A DNA stretch of 64,000 bases from Jacaranda mimosifolia (lineage: Eukaryota > Streptophyta > Magnoliopsida > Lamiales > Bignoniaceae), in NCBI GenBank assembly GCA_018894105.1, contig CM032126.1:25766391-25830390 (forward strand). Direction: 5' to 3'. Made by a program: the position numbers and the translations under genes. A model generated the notes under the pieces. That model ran no database searches. It had not been told where the DNA came from and worked only from the letters and a program-made list of their open reading frames with translations. Below are positions 60,120 through 64,000 of this stretch, piece after piece (position 1 is the first letter of the stretch; every line of letters starts with the position of its first letter).

Positions 60120-60890
60120 ACTAATATCCAAGATATGGAACTAACAAAAACTTGATCTCCAAAAACCAACAATTTGACTAACTTCTACGCCTATCCCTGT
60201 CCAATCCCAACGATTGGATTCAAATACCGTATTCTAGCTGTATATCAATCCAAAATAATAGAGGAAAAACTTTAGAACATTTACCAATCAAAACCAAGCT
60301 AATGCACAACAGACCACAATGCACATCCAAAAGCAACAAATAACAACTAGAAAGATCCAAGAAACTCAGATAAAGCTCCAGAATCCCACAAAATTTCTAA
60401 CAAAAATAACAACAAATGAAAATTGAAAATCCCAAGAAAGATAAAAAGTTTCCTTCCCCTAAAACCAAAAATTCAGAGAGCAATGCAGAAGATAAAGATC
60501 AAAACTTGATTCTAATTTCTAATCTCTTTTCTTTTGAAAAAAATAAAAAAGCAATGCAATTATGATAATATGATGCAATGGACAATTTTTATCTGCAAAT
60601 ACTCTCACTCTTAATCAAACCCTTCAAAAGTTTCTTGGGATTTTCAAGGAAAATCAAGAAATTTGTAGGATTGTTGAATGAGATTATACGGTTGCACTAC
60701 GTATAGGGAAAGGAGAAAAGGGTACTAAAAGAAGAATTTGTGTATATGCCAAGAGCAAAAACAAACGTTTTGTAGCTTCAACTAAAAACCACAAACAAAA
60801 AATGCGGGAGCGCAATTCCCTGTGCTCCAAGATTGCGGGGGACGACATCATGTGTGGCAATTGACCAACTGACGTGTTTGGGTTGACTAT
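60120..60890 (-). promoter_or_regulatory. 5' leader and promoter region of the PHOX-type gene
   Basis: Upstream of the start is an AT-rich leader, possibly with a 5' UTR intron that could not be resolved. Further up (60861-60890) lie a TGACGTGT motif (60870-60877, an ACGT-core bZIP-type site) and TTGACC/TTGACT words (60861-60866, 60883-60888) of the W-box type, clustered within 30 bp. A weak TATA-like complement lies near 60745. Motif matches alone do not prove regulation. Confidence 0.4.
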
Positions 60891-61872
60891 TTCTTAACCA
60901 ACTTTCCTCAATTCCCTTGGCTTTCATGGATTAATGGTCAAAAGAGAATAAGAGATGCTCTTATATTCATGTAATTGGGGTAAATAAAAATTAAAAAGAA
61001 TGAGAATTTTGTTTATATTTTATGACTTTCTTTAAATGAAAGTAATTTTATATTATTATTTATATGAAATAATGTATAACATATTTTTTTAGAAAATGGA
61101 CTTGAGGTTCCTAAAATACAATAAAATAGATAATAGTTTGGGATAGATTGAGGTATTGAGATTTTCTTTTTTGTGTACATTTAAGGTTGGAATTTAATTA
61201 ATAAGATCAATATCCATCAATCCTCTATCTTATAAAAAGACATTCACATTATTTTCACTGTGTAAATATTGTTTAGTGGTTAATTGGCTCAACTACGTGT
61301 GCGGTCAGAATTCGAATTTTAACGATCCTTTGATATATATTAAATATAAAAACATATTATGCGAATACATTTTAAAAAAAATCTGAAACGACTAAGAATA
61401 TTACAAGGAAAATAGTTTTCAAAAATTTTGCTAGCTTATCAAAATAGATAGAAAAATGAAGACCGATATATATATTTCTACCTCTTGATAAAGATACATC
61501 ATAAATTATAATATTACAACTATTAGTTTTTTTATTTATTTCTTATATAATTTTATCAATATTAATTTTTTGTAAATATTTTCAAAGACATAATGGCGAT
61601 AGATTGCTTTGGAATAAGGCCAAACAAGGTTTAGTAATCTCTCTCTATGTGTCTACGTACATAGGAAACAAAATATATGTCTACCATTGTTGGCTTGGGA
61701 GGTATTTAGGGATTGCCATAGATTTGCATGTCTATCCTCATAAATTTACCTCAATAGATTGATAAACGAAAAATGATGGAGAGATTATTGGAAGACTGTA
61801 AAACCAAATGACTTATAAGATGATATGTATATAAATTATATAAAAAATGACTAGAAATTTGAATCGCAAAAA

Positions 61873-61971
61873 ATGACTAAGGTTATCTTTCACCTCTTAG
61901 GCGATCTGCACAAGGCTGTATTGCTCGACTACAGCGAGGGTTTCGGCTTCATCACATTCAAGGGGGTGTAA
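61873..61971 (+). CDS. 32-codon ORF with RNP1-like motif, RRM fragment?
   Basis: From ATG at 61873 to TAA at 61969-61971 the frame reads MTKVIFHLLGDLHKAVLL then DYSEGFGFITFKGV. The GFGFITF stretch matches the RNP1 signature of RNA-recognition motifs ([RK]GFGFVTF). The preceding L.GDL.KAVLL resembles the strand before it (F.qfG.i..a.v). A full RRM needs about 80 residues, so this can only be a fragment or chance. It is locally GC-richer than its surroundings, which hints at a retained coding fragment. Confidence 0.3.
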   Translation: MTKVIFHLLGDLHKAVLLDYSEGFGFITFKGV

Positions 61972-62306
61972 TGGGGATACTCACTGGACAACATGTGCTT
62001 AATTGTGCTCTTCTTTTTGGCTTTTCCTCTTGTGGTTTTTCTTCCTTATTCTAATTCCTTTTGCCCAACACGTACGTCGAGGTGAGTGCCACAGTGTCCT
62101 CAATACGATTGTATCTTTTTGCATGCACCAATAGTTCTTTCCAGTGAATTGTTAGTTTTCCCATAATTGATTTTTTGAATCTCCCACGATGTTTGGTAAC
62201 AATTCATGTTTATCCACATGCGGAACTTGGTGCACTACTTCAATGTAGCCTGAAAGAGTAGTTCCTTAACGATTCCTTCTGCTTTTATATATGAGATGGT
62301 GAAAAC

Positions 62307-62330
62307 AAATATATATATATATATATATAT
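62307..62330. repeat. (TA)n microsatellite
   Basis: An uninterrupted run of about a dozen TA units lies downstream of the PHOX-type gene's promoter side. It is probably length-polymorphic. Confidence 0.8.
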
Positions 62331-63181
62331 GATGTCGTCAAGGATGGTGATTGTACGTACTAGCGATCGAGCAGCTGGTTGAACTGATTAATAAATGCTC
62401 TCTTAGACAGAGTAGTAGGAAACCCTTGCTAAAGATACATGTTTTAGAGAGACAAAGAAGTGTTTTCGAATTTATGAATCTTTGACGTGAAGTCTTGTAT
62501 AAATAGATGTCATGTCATGAAATTATTTGAAGTCATTTACAATCAAAAGCCTCAAATAATACCATAACTATAATGTAATTATCAACTTTTATGAAGTGTA
62601 AAAATGACAAGAACTTCAAATTGGGTAGTTCTCATACCAATTTTCAATTTAATAATTCAAATTTGCCCTCAAGATGTAATACCAACATTCAATAAAATTA
62701 CGGTTATAATTGTAATTGAATTGAAAAATTACACAGGCCACATTCCAAACATTGAGGGTGAATTCTTTAAGAATGAAGGATATTTCAATATTGTATTCTT
62801 TAAAATACAAATATTTGACTGTTTATATTTCATTACTATTCCAAGCACTCCAAAAAAAACTGGCATTAGTGATCACCAAATCAATCACAAATCCAACAAA
62901 AAATTGGTCACTGACACTATCAATGGCCGCATTTGTGACCAATCACAGTGGTCACAAAAACCATCGTCACAAATTGAAGTTTGTGACCACTGGACCATGG
63001 GGTCACAAATTAGTGACTGTCAGTGCGGTCACTAACAATTTATATTCCGTTGCTAATTTAATTGTACAAAATAGTGAACAAGTGGTCACTAATCAATGAC
63101 CGCTTAGTGACCGCAATGTGAGTCACTGATAGTTGTCCATGTGACCAACTACTCCATTTGTTACTGACTTGTGACCGCCTT

Positions 63182-63460
63182 GGGGTCACTAATCGGTCAC
63201 AAATTTGTGGCCACAAGTGGCGGTCACAAATTTTCAGAAATAATAGTGTATTTCCTCCATTAAGTGACCATCTTTGGGGTCACTAATCGGTCACAAATTT
63301 GTGGCCACAAGTGGCGGTCACAAATTTTCAGAAATAATAGTGTATTTCCTCCATTAAGTGACCATCTTTGGGGTCACTAATCGGTCACAGATTTGTGACC
63401 ATTGCAGGTCACAAATTTCAGAAATAATGAATGTATTTTCTTCATTTAGTGACCGCTAGA
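63182..63460. repeat. 94-bp tandem repeat in CACTA subterminal region
   Basis: Units start at 63182, 63276 and 63370 (GGGGTCACTAATCGGTCAC). The first two 94-bp units are identical base for base; the third is diverged (for example ACAGATTTGTGACCATTGCA). The identical pair indicates a recent duplication inside an older array. Confidence 0.9.
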
Positions 63461-63663
63461 TGGTCACCACTTAGTCACTAATTTACTAATTTTTTTTTTG
63501 TTTATAATGTTTAATTTAATATATTTATCCAACCTGTTTTTTGTTCTCATTAATAACAATTTAAATCCACATCATTTCAAACACAATTCACATTCCAAAT
63601 AACACCAAACAATAACATAAATTCAATAATATTGTATTCAAATGCATAAACAAAACAAAGATT

Positions 63664-63971
63664 TTAAAACATGAGCAAGTTCATGAAATCCAAGCATGCC
63701 AAGTTTAATTTAAAGAGAGTTAATCCACCATCACCCTCTTCCTTGCGAGAAGAAGAAGCAACTTTAGTTGAATTTAGCTTTTCCATCATCACTTCTAATG
63801 TTCTCATCAAAGCCTTTTCTCTCGTCTTTGATTCTTCAACTAGCCTCAATGCCTCATCTCTCACCCTCATAACCTGCTCCAAAATGCTTGCTTCTCTTGT
63901 TGCTGCTTCTTCTCTTTGTTTGGCTAATTCTTGGTCAATTGCTTTTGCAATCGCATCTTGTGGTTGTTCCT
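63664..63971 (-). pseudogene. CACTA transposase C-terminal exon (partial at window edge)
   Basis: On the minus strand the frame reads EQPQDAIAKAIDQELAKQR, EEAATREASILEQVMRVRDE and KTREKALMRTLEVMMEKLNS, ending at 63664. This is a long charged helix, most likely coiled coil, like the C-terminal tail of plant Transposase_24 proteins. Upstream of the exon the frame meets a stop, and the sequence TGAGTTAG precedes GAACAACC. A splice acceptor after TTAG at about 63972 is therefore likely, with the rest of the gene beyond 64000. No stop breaks the visible exon, so the gene may be less decayed than the copy at 2180-3345. Typed as pseudogene only because it is incomplete here. Confidence 0.55.
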
Positions 63972-64000
63972 AACTCACAAAGGCGAGTGAAGATGTTGTG

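Larger units (their letters stand above)
60891..62845. other. Intergenic DNA with few small features
   Basis: AT-rich sequence. It holds a tRNA-like A/B-box pair near 61272-61322, a 32-codon ORF with an RNP1-like motif (61873-61971) and a (TA)n microsatellite at 62307-62330. It also has a TATA-like TATAAATAG near 62498 with no recognisable gene downstream (the frame 62604-63035 runs into the CACTA end and is not convincing). Confidence 0.5.
62846..64000 (-). mobile_element. CACTA element, left end, continues past window
   Basis: CACTCCAAAAAAAACTGGCA (62846) is one base from the common plant CACTA terminus CACTACAAAAAAA. It is followed by a dense array of GGTCAC/GTGACC words (62868-63475), the subterminal repeats. 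A transposase C-terminus lies on the minus strand at 63664-63971, near this end, as in the CACTA block at 1479. The right end lies outside the window. Confidence 0.75.

Noticed and set aside
62604..63099. Two overlapping plus frames of 143 and 115 codons
   Set aside because: They run from AT-rich intergenic DNA into the CACTA terminus and its GGTCAC repeats, with no domain.
63176..63475. CRISPR-like regularly spaced repeats
   Set aside because: This is plant nuclear DNA; the units are contiguous 94-bp tandem copies of CACTA subterminal repeats without unique spacers.

Overview
This window is plant nuclear DNA, most likely from a eudicot. It is AT-rich, almost entirely built of nested transposable elements, and holds one intact host gene. 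The gene is a PHOX/CLMP1-type TPR + PB1 protein on the minus strand at 57827-60119, with one 100-bp GT-AG intron. All other coding sequence seen is decayed transposon protein.

Main nest (about 1275-48265). The outermost layer is an old non-coding LTR-type element. Its right LTR (about 47395-48265) is nearly uninterrupted. Its left LTR is split into three pieces (about 1275-1478, 18350-18736, 46211-46274) by two large insertions. The first is a CACTA (En/Spm-like) block at 1479-18346, flanked by CAC on both sides, with a decayed transposase on the minus strand. A Ty1/copia element (4083-14205, plus) sits inside it, and that copia carries its own roughly 0.65-kb solo-LTR-like insert. The second is a Ty3/gypsy element of the Tat-like type (18737-46210, plus) without gag. 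It has been enlarged by a hAT-like element (24035-25033), a complete but dead copia (25322-35513, minus), a solo copia LTR (36372-38555), and a truncated copia LTR (38775-44647). The last LTR is itself interrupted by about 4.1 kb of organelle-like, probably mitochondrial, DNA (39796-43905). The right LTR of the outer element acts as an internal 'empty site' that confirms both large insertions.

Right part. Next come a minus-strand copia of a different lineage (about 50000-53787), cut in its gag by the left end of another CACTA family at 53788, then a GC-rich island (54256-54960). After these lies an AT-rich stretch with a 0.5-kb direct repeat carrying CACTA-like right ends. The PHOX gene follows, then an intergenic region with small oddities (a tRNA-like box pair, a 32-codon ORF with an RNP1-like motif). 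At the window edge is a further CACTA element starting at 62846, with subterminal GGTCAC repeats, a 94-bp tandem repeat and the end of a transposase ORF.

There is no sign of a novel host pathway. The unusual content is the depth of nesting, the organelle DNA trapped in a solo LTR, a tandem duplication inside gypsy pol, and several foldback structures. Element boundaries rest on visible TG/CA ends, primer-binding sites, target-site duplications and self-comparison by eye. No database search was possible.
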